This document shows, in pieces, positions 1-5,049 of a stretch of 5,049 nucleotides of DNA (within the stretch, counting starts at the first letter, position 1; each line of letters starts with the position of its first letter). The stretch comes from UBA4615 sp035628395 (GTDB lineage Bacteria; Pseudomonadota; Gammaproteobacteria; Burkholderiales; Burkholderiaceae_E), in the NCBI GenBank assembly GCA_035628395.1, contig DASPJX010000344.1:1-5049 (forward strand). Direction: 5' to 3'. A model generated the notes under the pieces. The model did not search any database and was not told where the DNA came from. It saw nothing but the letters and a program-made list of their open reading frames with translations. The translations under genes and the position numbers were made by a program.

Positions 1-201
1 CGCTGCAGCCGGGAGGCAGGCGCGGTCTAATCCTGACGGGCCTTGGACGCTCGTCCGTGACGGCGCCCATGCCACCCGAGGCTCGACGGCTCGAGCGGCG
101 GGCCCGTTACTCGAGACCGGCGATCTGTGCCTGCGCGCCGACTGCATCGTCGGCAGACCGGATCACGTCACGACACCGATACCGACACCGAGGAGATGCA
201 G
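1..201. other. Left-end stretch with no supported gene
   Basis: I see no gene I can support here. One plus frame stays open from base 2 into the start of the next gene, and another ends in TAA at 28-30, so the tail of an upstream gene running in from outside the window is possible. Neither short peptide resembles a family I know, and open frames are expected by chance at this GC content. The bases just before the SnoaL-like gene (about 168-190) hold short repeats of ACCGA/ACACCGA. No clear -35/-10 pair was found. Confidence 0.4.
191..195 (+). promoter_or_regulatory. Ribosome binding site that decides the SnoaL-like start
   Basis: AGGAG lies six bases upstream of the ATG at 202, which is normal spacing. 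It directly abuts the other in-frame ATG at 196 with no spacer, so 202 is the better start. Confidence 0.6.
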
Positions 202-576
202 ATGGCCGAGAAGATGACCCTGGAACGGGCGACCGAGTTCGGCGCCGCCTGGAACAGCCGTGATCCCGATCTGATCGCAAGCTTCTTCACCGAGGACGGC
301 GCCTACCACGCGTCCGTGGGGCCCGAGCACCTGGGCGCCACGTTCGTGGGGAAGGAGGCGATCCGGCGCGGCGCGCGGATCTTCTTCGACCGATTCCCGA
401 ACGGCCGGTTCGAGAACCTGAAGGTGAACGTGCTGGGCGATTTCGGCACGTTCGAGTGGGACTTCGTGACGACGGACGGGAGCGGCCGGTCGGCCAGCGT
501 GGCCGGATGCGACCTGCTGGAATTCCGCGGCGACAGGGTGACGAAGAAGAACGCGTTCAGGAAGTCCGCGGGCTGA
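202..576 (+). CDS. SnoaL-like / nuclear transport factor 2 family protein
   Basis: A 124-residue protein of the SnoaL-like, NTF2-fold group: small cytoplasmic cone-shaped domains that act as polyketide cyclases, hydratases, isomerases or simple ligand binders. What I see is the typical opening helix and turn (AAWNSRDPDLIASFFTEDGA, residues 15-34), then a second conserved stretch with FVGKEAIRRGAR. A run of alternating beta strands follows (FENLKVNVLGDFGTFEWDF) and then the closing strand GCDLLEFRGDRVTKKNAF. The length fits the family's usual 110-140 residues. ATG 202 is chosen because AGGAG sits six bases before it; ATG 196 or the longer frame from 127 would add an atypical Arg/Thr-rich leader. 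No signal peptide or membrane segment is seen. No enzyme neighbour points to a substrate, so the reaction is unknown. The GC content (about 67% in two counted rows) is below that of the genes to the right of the tRNA. Confidence 0.85.
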   Translation: MAEKMTLERATEFGAAWNSRDPDLIASFFTEDGAYHASVGPEHLGATFVGKEAIRRGARIFFDRFPNGRFENLKVNVLGDFGTFEWDFVTTDGSGRSASVAGCDLLEFRGDRVTKKNAFRKSAG

Positions 577-770
577 ACGATCGACCCGGAGGGCGTGCCG
601 TGGCGCGGTCCCGAACTCCGGCGCCCGCACGCCTCGGACGGTGTCCGGGATCTTCCCTCGGCCACGTCGAGCCCGGTTCACGATTCGTGGACTGCGTTTT
701 CGGGCGAGCGCAGGGCCGTGAGGGCGCAGCGATCGGCGGTGGGCTACCGGAGGCAGCAGCGAGGCCCGGA
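577..770. other. Intergenic stretch, nothing recognised
   Basis: Between the SnoaL-like stop and the tRNA terminator I find no convincing gene. The open frames here encode Arg/Pro-rich peptides typical of non-coding GC-rich DNA. No clear intrinsic terminator for the SnoaL-like gene is visible; the only small inverted repeat, around CACGA-T-TCGTG near 678, is too short to call. Confidence 0.4.
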
Positions 771-808
771 AAAGAAAACGGGTCAGTGGACGCTAACCCA
801 CTGACCCG
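771..808 (-). terminator. Intrinsic terminator of the tRNA-Thr gene
   Basis: A perfect 11-bp inverted repeat, CGGGTCAGTGG (779-789) with CCACTGACCCG (798-808), encloses an 8-base loop. Read on the minus strand it is followed at once by TTTTCTTT (778-771), a U-rich tail. It begins 10 bases past the CCA end of the tRNA, so it fits Rho-independent termination of the tRNA transcript. Confidence 0.85.
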
Positions 809-817
809 CCTGGATCT

Positions 818-893
<76 letters not shown>

Positions 894-927
894 GTCCCGT
901 CCGGCATCGCGCCCGACGGAGCCGACT

Positions 928-936
928 AGGATAGCA
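928..936 (-). promoter_or_regulatory. Possible extended -10 promoter of tRNA-Thr
   Basis: On the minus strand TGCTATCCT (936-928) matches an extended -10 (TG-n-TATCCT) and lies 34 bases before the mature tRNA 5' end, giving a short leader. No good -35 hexamer is seen 16-18 bases upstream. The region upstream is instead a GC-rich hairpin, CCCGGC (940-945) with GCCGGG (949-954), just after the SDR stop codon. The tRNA could also be partly read through from the SDR gene. Confidence 0.4.
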
Positions 937-964
937 CGGCCCGGCGCGGCCGGGGAGGCGGAGG

Positions 965-1876
965 TCAGCCGGGCGGCGGCAGCGTCGCCAGCAGCGCGTG
1001 GACGGTGGGATAGCGCAGGCGCACCCGCAGCTCGCGGCGCAGCCGCCGGTTGTCGAGCCGGCGCGACTCCGACATGAAGCTCCAGAGCATCGGCGAGACC
1101 GCGGCGCGCAGCGCCTCGCGCGGCAGCCGCGCGGGCGGCGGCAGGCCGGTCGCCCGCGCGACGGCGTCGAACCACTCGCCCATCCGCATCGCGCCGTCGT
1201 CGACCGCGTGGACGGTGCGCTGCGAGCGGCCGCGCATCAGCGCGACGAACGCGATGCGCGCGAGGTCGTCGGCCTGCACGTGGTTGGTGTAGACGTCGTC
1301 GGCCTCGACGAGCGCGGGCGTGCCGCGCTGCAGCCGCTCGATGGGCAGGCGGTCGGCGGCGTAGATGCCCGGCACGCGCAGCACGGTGGAGCGGATCGCG
1401 CCGCGCGCGGCGCGCCGGCGCAGCAGCCGCTCGGCGGCGACCCGGCGCGCGGCCCGGTCGCTCGCCGGCGCCACCGGGCGGGTCTCGTCGAAGCGTGCGC
1501 CGCCCGCGTCGCCGTAGACCCCGGTGGTGCTCAGGTAGACCCATCGCGTCGCGCGGTGCAGCGCGGCGAGCGCGTGCCGCGTGCGGGGGTCGTCGGCGCC
1601 CGAGGCCGGCGGCGGCGCGCTGTGCAGCACGCTCGTCGCGAGCCCGGCCAGCCGCCGCGCGGCGCGCGCGTCGTCGAGATCGACCCGCAGCGCACGGGCG
1701 CCCGCGGCGCGCACCGCGGCGGTCGCCTCCTCGCGGCGAACCACGCCGACGATCCGCAGCCGCTCGCCGAACGCCCGCACGAAGCGCAGCCCGACGTCGC
1801 CGCATCCGAGCAGCACGAGCCCCGGTCGCCGGAAGCGACGCGGGAGTGAGCGATAATGCCGACCCTTCGCAGCCAT
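965..1876 (-). CDS. Atypical SDR-family NAD(P)-dependent epimerase/dehydratase-like protein (YeeZ-like)
   Basis: A 303-residue Rossmann-fold protein of the extended/atypical short-chain dehydrogenase group that includes E. coli YeeZ. What I see: the nucleotide-binding loop LLGCGDVG (GxGxxG, residues 22-29), HSAPPP (85-90) at the end of a Rossmann strand, and YLSTTGVYGD (114-123), a hallmark of this subgroup. The stretch RRVAAERLL follows where classical SDRs would have YxxxK. A C-terminal segment ESRRLDNRRLRREL...YPT is also typical. Since YxxxK is absent, classical dehydrogenase chemistry is doubtful and the substrate is unknown. Start ATG 1876 is chosen because the longer frame to 1936 would overlap the divergent reductase gene; no clear ribosome binding site precedes 1876. 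The first 18 or so residues are a basic leader before the Rossmann fold. The divergent reductase begins 16 bases away and the tRNA gene follows downstream. Confidence 0.88.
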   Translation of the reverse strand: MAAKGRHYRSLPRRFRRPGLVLLGCGDVGLRFVRAFGERLRIVGVVRREEATAAVRAAGARALRVDLDDARAARRLAGLATSVLHSAPPPASGADDPRTRHALAALHRATRWVYLSTTGVYGDAGGARFDETRPVAPASDRAARRVAAERLLRRRAARGAIRSTVLRVPGIYAADRLPIERLQRGTPALVEADDVYTNHVQADDLARIAFVALMRGRSQRTVHAVDDGAMRMGEWFDAVARATGLPPPARLPREALRAAVSPMLWSFMSESRRLDNRRLRRELRVRLRYPTVHALLATLPPPG

Positions 1877-1888
1877 CGGACAAGTGTA
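1852..1888. promoter_or_regulatory. Candidate overlapping divergent promoters between SDR and reductase
   Basis: On the plus strand GATAAT (1852-1857) is a good -10 match and would start the reductase mRNA near 1864, leaving a leader of about 29 bases; no good -35 is seen. On the minus strand TACACT (1888-1883) is a -10-like hexamer, with a GTGACG -35-like hexamer 15 bases upstream. It would start SDR transcription close to its own ATG. Each candidate lies in or next to the other gene's start, so the two promoters may interfere. These are inspection calls only. Confidence 0.3.
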
Positions 1889-1892
1889 CGCA

Positions 1893-2942
1893 ATGAGCTT
1901 CACCGTCACCGTGATGCCCAGCGGCAAGCGGTTCACCGCCGAGCCCGACGAGACGGTCCTCGAGGCCGGGCTGCGGCAGGGCGTGGTGCTGCCCTACGGC
2001 TGCAAGAACGGCGCCTGCGGCTCGTGCAAGGCGAAGGTCGTCGAGGGCGAGTTCGAGCAGGGCGCGCACCAGGCGAACGCGATGCGCGCCGAGGAGCGCG
2101 CGCAGGGCTCGGTGCTGCTGTGCTGCGCGAAGCCCCGCTCCGACCTCGTCGTCGAGGCCCGGGTGGTCGCGGCGGCGGGCGACATCCCGATCCGCAAGAT
2201 GCCGTGCCGCGTCGCCTCGATCGAGCGCCTGGCGCCCGACGTGGTCGCGATGCGGCTGCAGCTGCCGGCCAACGAGCGGCTGCAGTACCTCGCCGGCCAG
2301 TACGTCGAGCTGATCATGAAGGACGGCACGCGCCGCAGCTACTCGATGGCGGGCGCGCCGCACGCGGCCGAGCAGGTCGAGCTGCACGTGCGGCACATGC
2401 CGGGCGGCCGCTTCACCGACGCGCTGTTCGGCGCGACCCAGCCGGCGGTCAAGGAACGCGACATCCTGCGCTTCGAGGGGCCGCTGGGCACGTTCTTCCT
2501 GCGCGAGGACAGCGTCAAGCCGATCGTGTTCGTCGCGAGCGGCACCGGCTTCGCGCCGATCAAGGCGATCGTCGAGCACGCGATCCACAAGTCGATCACG
2601 CGGCCGATGACGCTCTACTGGGGCGGGCGGCGCCCGCGCGACCTGTACATGCACGCGCTGTGCGAGCGCTGGGCGGCCGAGATGCCGCACTTCCGCTACG
2701 TGCCGGTGGTGTCGGACGCGCTGCCCGAGGACGGCTGGACGGGCCGCACCGGCTTCGTGCACCGCGCGGTGATGGACGACTTCGCCGACCTCTCGCCGTT
2801 CCAGGTCTACGCCTGCGGCGCGCCGGTCGTCGTCGACTCGACGCGCGCCGACTTCGTCGCGCAGCGCGGGCTGCCCGAGGACGAGTTCCTCGCGGACTCG
2901 TTCACGACCGCGGCCGACCTCGCGAAGGTGCAGGGCGGCTGA
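1893..2942 (+). CDS. Three-domain [2Fe-2S] ferredoxin/FAD/NAD(P)H reductase (CDP-6-deoxy-delta-3,4-glucoseen reductase-like)
   Basis: A 349-residue flavin reductase that passes electrons from NAD(P)H through FAD to a plant-type [2Fe-2S] centre. The N-terminal ferredoxin domain (about 1-95) has the cluster ligands C37-x4-C42-x2-C45 and C77. The FAD domain (about 100-205) has GQYVEL (135-140), RSYSMA (148-153) binding flavin and GGRFT (171-175). The NAD(P) domain has ASGTGFAP (215-222), YWGGR and the C-terminal CGAP motif. This order is shared by AscD/RfbI-type reductases and by the reductase parts of aromatic oxygenases. Many Burkholderiales genomes carry an orphan copy annotated as CDP-6-deoxy-delta-3,4-glucoseen reductase. 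No dehydrase partner, oxygenase or deoxysugar gene lies in the window, so that name is a family label rather than a shown function. ATG 1893 is preferred over GTG 1884 (adding M-Y-A); neither has a strong ribosome binding site. Confidence 0.93.
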   Translation: MSFTVTVMPSGKRFTAEPDETVLEAGLRQGVVLPYGCKNGACGSCKAKVVEGEFEQGAHQANAMRAEERAQGSVLLCCAKPRSDLVVEARVVAAAGDIPIRKMPCRVASIERLAPDVVAMRLQLPANERLQYLAGQYVELIMKDGTRRSYSMAGAPHAAEQVELHVRHMPGGRFTDALFGATQPAVKERDILRFEGPLGTFFLREDSVKPIVFVASGTGFAPIKAIVEHAIHKSITRPMTLYWGGRRPRDLYMHALCERWAAEMPHFRYVPVVSDALPEDGWTGRTGFVHRAVMDDFADLSPFQVYACGAPVVVDSTRADFVAQRGLPEDEFLADSFTTAADLAKVQGG

Positions 2943-2949
2943 GCGGCCC

Positions 2950-2975
2950 CGCCGCGCGACGGGCGGCGCGCGGCG
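2950..2975. terminator. GC-rich hairpin between convergent genes, candidate bidirectional terminator
   Basis: A 9-bp perfect stem, CGCCGCGCG (2950-2958) with CGCGCGGCG (2967-2975), has an 8-base loop. It fills most of the 39-base gap between the reductase stop and the stop of the opposing DUF6321-like gene. There is no T-run on either side, so it is not a classical intrinsic terminator, and chance pairing is easy in such GC-rich DNA. Confidence 0.35.
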
Positions 2976-2981
2976 CGGTCG

Positions 2982-3734
2982 TCACGCGCGGCGCTTCGTC
3001 CCGGTCGCCGACGGTGAGCGTCCCGCGCCGGTGCGCTCGGGCTTCGCCGCGGCCGATCGCCCGGCCCCGGCCCCGGCCCGCTTCGCGCCCGACCGCTTCG
3101 CGCCGGCCGCCGAGGCCCGCTCCGTGCCCGAGCCGACCGCCTTCTTTCGCACCGTCTCCGAGCCGGCGGCCGAAGGCCGCCCGCTCCCCGAGCCGGTCGC
3201 CTCTTTTCGCGCCGTCTGCGAGCGGGCCGCCGAAGGCCGCTCGCTCCCAGAGCCGGTCGCCGCCTTTCGCGCCGTTCCCGACGCGGGCGACGCCGGCTTG
3301 CGCCGCGGCGCGCCGCCGGCCTCGGCCCGTGCCTTCTCCTCGCGGTAGCGCTCGAGGTAGCGGCTGCCCTTGTCGGCCAGCCGGCGCGCGTCCTCGGCAT
3401 CGGCCGGCGCGGGCTCGCCCCAGGCCTGCGCGCTCAGCGCGAGCCGGGTCGGCTCGCCGCGCTCGTCGCGCATCGGCCCGCGCGGGTTCGCGAAGTGGCG
3501 GCGCAGGAACGAGCCCTTGCGCTTCATGTCCTCGGGGTCCATGTCGGCGTCGCGCTTCGCCACGCCCGGCCTGAGCCGCGCGCCTTCGGTGCGCGCGAAG
3601 TGCTCGCGTCCGGCCGCGGTGAGGCCGCCGTCGGGGTCCTTCAGCGCGCCCGCGGGACGGCGGGCGCCGGCGGGCCTGCGCGTGCCCGCGGCCGCGCGCG
3701 GCGGGGCGGCGCCGCGCTTACCCGCGGTCGCCAC
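2982..3734 (-). CDS. DUF6321-like protein with repetitive basic C-terminal tail
   Basis: A 250-residue protein in three parts. Residues 1-30 are an Ala/Arg/Pro/Gly-rich leader. Residues about 31-133 are a compact conserved-looking domain (KDPDGGLTAAGREHF, then MKRKGSFLRRHF, then NPRGPMRDERGEPTRLALSA, QAWGEP, RRLADKGSRYLERY) that I associate from memory with DUF6321, a family of unknown function. Residues about 134-250 are low-complexity Ala/Gly/Ser/Arg/Lys, including three 20-residue repeats at 152-211. The tail is strongly basic with few acidic residues, reminiscent of histone H1-like or AlgP-like tails, so binding to nucleic acid is a reasonable guess but not shown. The start is GTG 3734, supported by GGAGGG seven bases upstream. 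The gene overlaps the end of the upstream DUF2945 gene by 17 bases, suggesting one transcript and translational coupling. No signal peptide or membrane segment is seen. The family name is less certain than the gene itself. Confidence 0.75.
   Translation of the reverse strand: MATAGKRGAAPPRAAAGTRRPAGARRPAGALKDPDGGLTAAGREHFARTEGARLRPGVAKRDADMDPEDMKRKGSFLRRHFANPRGPMRDERGEPTRLALSAQAWGEPAPADAEDARRLADKGSRYLERYREEKARAEAGGAPRRKPASPASGTARKAATGSGSERPSAARSQTARKEATGSGSGRPSAAGSETVRKKAVGSGTERASAAGAKRSGAKRAGAGAGRSAAAKPERTGAGRSPSATGTKRRA
3102..3281 (-). repeat. Three 60-bp tandem repeats coding 20-residue units
   Basis: The units are 3222-3281, 3162-3221 and 3102-3161 (minus-strand order). Each encodes one copy of a pattern S-x-T-[AV]-R-K-x-A-x-G-S-G, then [ST]-x-R-[PA]-S-A-A. 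Every plus-strand copy carries a CTTTCGC or TTTTCGC core and a GCCG-rich core. The copies differ at many positions, so they are not a recent perfect expansion, and the reading frame is kept throughout. A weaker relic of the unit may continue to about 3062. Confidence 0.85.
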
Positions 3735-3960
3735 GGCCGGGCCCTCCGCGGTCGGGCTCGAGCGCGTCGGCCTTGTGGGCCGCGCGTCGGCCGTCGTCGG
3801 TCTCGACGATCCAGCGCGGATCGTCCTGCGACGCCTTGTAGTGGAATCCCTTGATCGTGCCGGGCTCGCGGGCGATCTCGACGACGCGCCCCTCGGCGCG
3901 TCCGCCCGACCATCTCCACGTGACCCGGTCGCCCACCTTGGGCGTGGAACGCTCGCTCAT
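3718..3960 (-). CDS. DUF2945 (HVA1-family, Tudor-like) small protein
   Basis: An 80-residue protein of the DUF2945 family, small SH3/Tudor-like beta-barrel proteins found in bacteria and fungi with no settled function. What I see: KVGDRVTWRWSGGRAEGRVV (residues 8-27) is the opening barrel strand pair. The hallmark G-[FY]-x-[YH]-x-A-S-x-D-D-P is present as GFHYKASQDDPRW, followed by IVETDDGRRAAHKADALEP, where the H-K-x-x-A-L end is conserved. A short Asp/Gly/Arg tail follows. ATG 3960 is chosen because GGGAG (3971-3967) stands six bases before it; the longer start at 3978 has no good ribosome binding site and adds a family-atypical leader. It is the first gene of a pair with the repeat-tailed DUF6321-like gene, whose GTG start lies inside this gene's last codons. 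The partner suggests a shared role, perhaps in stress or nucleic-acid binding, but that is a guess. Confidence 0.88.
   Translation of the reverse strand: MSERSTPKVGDRVTWRWSGGRAEGRVVEIAREPGTIKGFHYKASQDDPRWIVETDDGRRAAHKADALEPDRGGPGRGDRG
3742..3747 (-). promoter_or_regulatory. Ribosome binding site for the DUF6321-like GTG start
   Basis: GGAGGG on the minus strand lies seven bases upstream of GTG 3734 and inside the coding end of the DUF2945 gene. It supports the unusual GTG start and translational coupling of the two genes. Confidence 0.6.
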
Positions 3961-4190
3961 CGGCCGCTCCCGGCGCATCCGTCGTCCGGGGCCCCCTGCA
4001 AGAGGCGCGCCCGCCGCACGGCGCCGGTCCGCGCTCGCACCTCACCGGCGTGGTCAACCTTTCCTTCGGGGAGCCGAGCATCGGCTCCCGATCCCTCGCC
4101 TATCCGAGTGCGCCGGGACACTCCCAAGCCCCGAGCCGGAGCGGCATCACTTGGAGGACGACGGATGCGACTCGCCCTTCTCGTGCCGAA
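3961..4190. other. Intergenic region upstream of the DUF2945 gene
   Basis: This is the only room for a promoter of the DUF2945/DUF6321-like pair and for the 3' end of the acyltransferase transcript. On the minus strand GGGAG (3971-3967) is the DUF2945 ribosome binding site and TTGACC (4057-4052) is a -35-like hexamer, but no acceptable -10 follows at 16-18 bases. A 9-bp hairpin lies at 4069-4089. A 24-codon plus-strand frame from ATG 4165 is preceded by GGAGG, but it overlaps the acyltransferase end and looks accidental. Confidence 0.45.
4069..4089. terminator. Perfect 9-bp hairpin with triloop downstream of the acyltransferase remnant
   Basis: GGGAGCCGA (4069-4077) pairs perfectly with TCGGCTCCC (4081-4089) around a GCA/TGC loop. 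It lies about 100 bases past the TGA of the acyltransferase frame on the minus strand and upstream of the DUF2945 gene. There is no T-run on either side, so it may be a processed 3' end, a weak or Rho-aided terminator, or a regulatory hairpin. Confidence 0.35.
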
Positions 4191-5049
4191 TCATTCGGTC
4201 GATTTCCAGATTCCACCCAGCCCGATCCTGGAAAAGTAACTCCTATTGCGTCGAACGATATCCTCGAGAAGAAAGCTCAAGAACGTCGCTGTCAGGTGAT
4301 TCCAATCGGTCATGAACGGCACCCCGTTGCTCTCGACTGCGCATTCCGATCGCGGTCGACCTCCGCAGTGAAGGTCGACGATGTCGATTTATTCGAAAGG
4401 AACTCGCATCTTGTCGAAGAGTGGCTGCCGGTCGACGGCCATATCCGGATCTGGGTACACAGACATGTCTCGGCAGATCGATGGACCGCGCTTCGAGACG
4501 AACATTATGTTCAAGCACGACACGTGTTCGGGATACTTGAGCTGAAAGTAATTCCCGAAGACGTAGAACCGGAGTCCAGGGTTACGTTCATGTAGGTGCC
4601 GGAGCAGGTCGAAGCGGAAAGGGTTCGGTAGGTACTCGAACGGTCGATGGCTCGTCAGCATCACGATCTCTGCCGAGGCAATCAACTCGGGATTGTTGAC
4701 GCTCGCGTTCATGAAGCCGCAGTTTTGCTCGTACATCGGCTCTAACGGACGAACTACCACGCGCCCCGGCTCGAGGGAAACGTCGCACCCTCGATACATG
4801 ACCGGAACGACACGGTATCGCTTCGCGTCGACGAGTCGTCCAATCGCGGCTGTCCAGGCAGGTGTATATGAATCGCCGACGACAAGGATGACTGGACGCG
4901 CGTCTTGGACGGCAGTCGGGTCCGCGGAGAAATACTGCGCCGTGGCCTCTTCCGTGATGCGATCCTCGCGGGCCGACGCCTCTGCCGAATAGACTGCATG
5001 AATGCGACCGGGGGCACCGTCGACCGAAAGAGCCACCAGCGAGGCGCTC
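4191..5049 (-). pseudogene. Acyltransferase-3/SGNH O-acyltransferase, C-terminal part, interrupted by an in-frame stop
   Basis: Reading in from the window edge, the minus frame carries the SGNH domain that usually follows ten or so membrane helices in OafA/YrhL-type acyltransferases, which add acyl groups to O-antigen, capsule or other surface glycans. The frame is open from 5048, with DGAPGRIHA fitting the usual linker between the membrane and SGNH parts. ILVVGDSYTPAW holds the nucleophile motif G-D-S, about 20 residues later comes a Tyr/Arg-rich strand, and IVMLTSHRPFEYLP fits a later core strand. TAA at 4389-4391 ends the frame after MRVPFE. The same frame then continues for 65 codons, IDIVDLHC...SEC...NGVPFM-T-DWNHLTATFLSFLL, to TGA 4191-4193. 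This contains the family's Cys pair and the catalytic D-x-x-H (D codon 4305-4307, H codon 4296-4298). The truncated product lacks that motif, so it should be inactive. GC is far below that of the neighbours. The membrane part lies outside the window. Confidence 0.8.

Noticed and set aside
3102..3281. CRISPR-like array
   Set aside because: The 60-bp units are contiguous diverged coding repeats with no spacers, and the codon frame is kept.
3031..3348. Plus-strand frame with regular repeats
   Set aside because: The regularity comes from the 60-bp repeats of the minus-strand gene, which has a ribosome binding site, a conserved domain and an operon partner. The plus reading is its shadow.
1856..3574. 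Long plus-strand open frame (572 codons)
   Set aside because: It is the reductase gene read out of frame and then the antisense of the repeat-tailed gene. The sequence is Arg/Pro/Ala-rich and featureless, while the other frames show clear domains.
3370..4239. Plus-strand 289-codon frame
   Set aside because: It is antisense to both DUF genes, has no family-like sequence, and spans a region of changing composition.
4165..4239. 24-codon plus-strand peptide starting MRLALLV with GGAGG upstream
   Set aside because: It overlaps the end of the acyltransferase frame on the other strand, is too short for support, and has no neighbour that would use a leader peptide.
4389..4391. Selenocysteine or pyrrolysine recoding of the in-frame stop
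   Set aside because: The stop is TAA, whereas those systems use TGA and TAG respectively. A simple nonsense change is more likely.

Overview
The window looks like chromosome of a very GC-rich proteobacterium. The best guess is Burkholderiales-type Betaproteobacteria, based on the style of the three-domain ferredoxin reductase, the SDR protein beside it, the tRNA with encoded CCA and the strong GC bias. Hand counts of single 60-base rows give about 83% GC inside the SDR gene (1081-1140), 67% in the SnoaL-like gene (241-300) and 43% in the acyltransferase remnant at the right end (4501-4560). The window is therefore a compositional mosaic.

Left part (1-817): a small SnoaL/NTF2-fold protein (202-576, +) stands alone, with no recognisable gene on either side. 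Middle (about 770-2942): a tRNA-Thr(CGT) gene on the minus strand has its own intrinsic terminator and a possible extended -10 promoter. It lies just downstream of an atypical SDR (YeeZ-like) gene (965-1876, -). The SDR is divergent from a 349-residue [2Fe-2S]/FAD/NAD(P)H reductase (1893-2942, +) of the type usually annotated as CDP-6-deoxy-delta-3,4-glucoseen reductase. The two proposed start codons are only 16 bases apart.

Right-middle (2982-3960, -): a two-gene unit, a DUF2945 (Tudor-like) protein followed with a 17-base overlap by a DUF6321-like protein. The second carries a basic, low-complexity C-terminal tail built on three copies of a 60-bp tandem repeat. A GC-rich hairpin sits between it and the convergent reductase gene.

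Right end (4191-5049, -): the C-terminal part of an acyltransferase-3/SGNH (OafA-like) surface-polysaccharide O-acyltransferase, running off the window. An in-frame TAA at 4389-4391 cuts it just before the catalytic D-x-x-H motif. The same frame continues for 65 codons of good SGNH-like sequence (IDIVDLHC..., DWNHL) to a TGA. This is a broken gene, or less likely a recoded one, in low-GC and probably foreign DNA.

I did not find a convincing new multi-gene system. The items most worth a second look are the interrupted SGNH gene, the repeat-tailed DUF2945/DUF6321-like pair and the very tight divergent start region.
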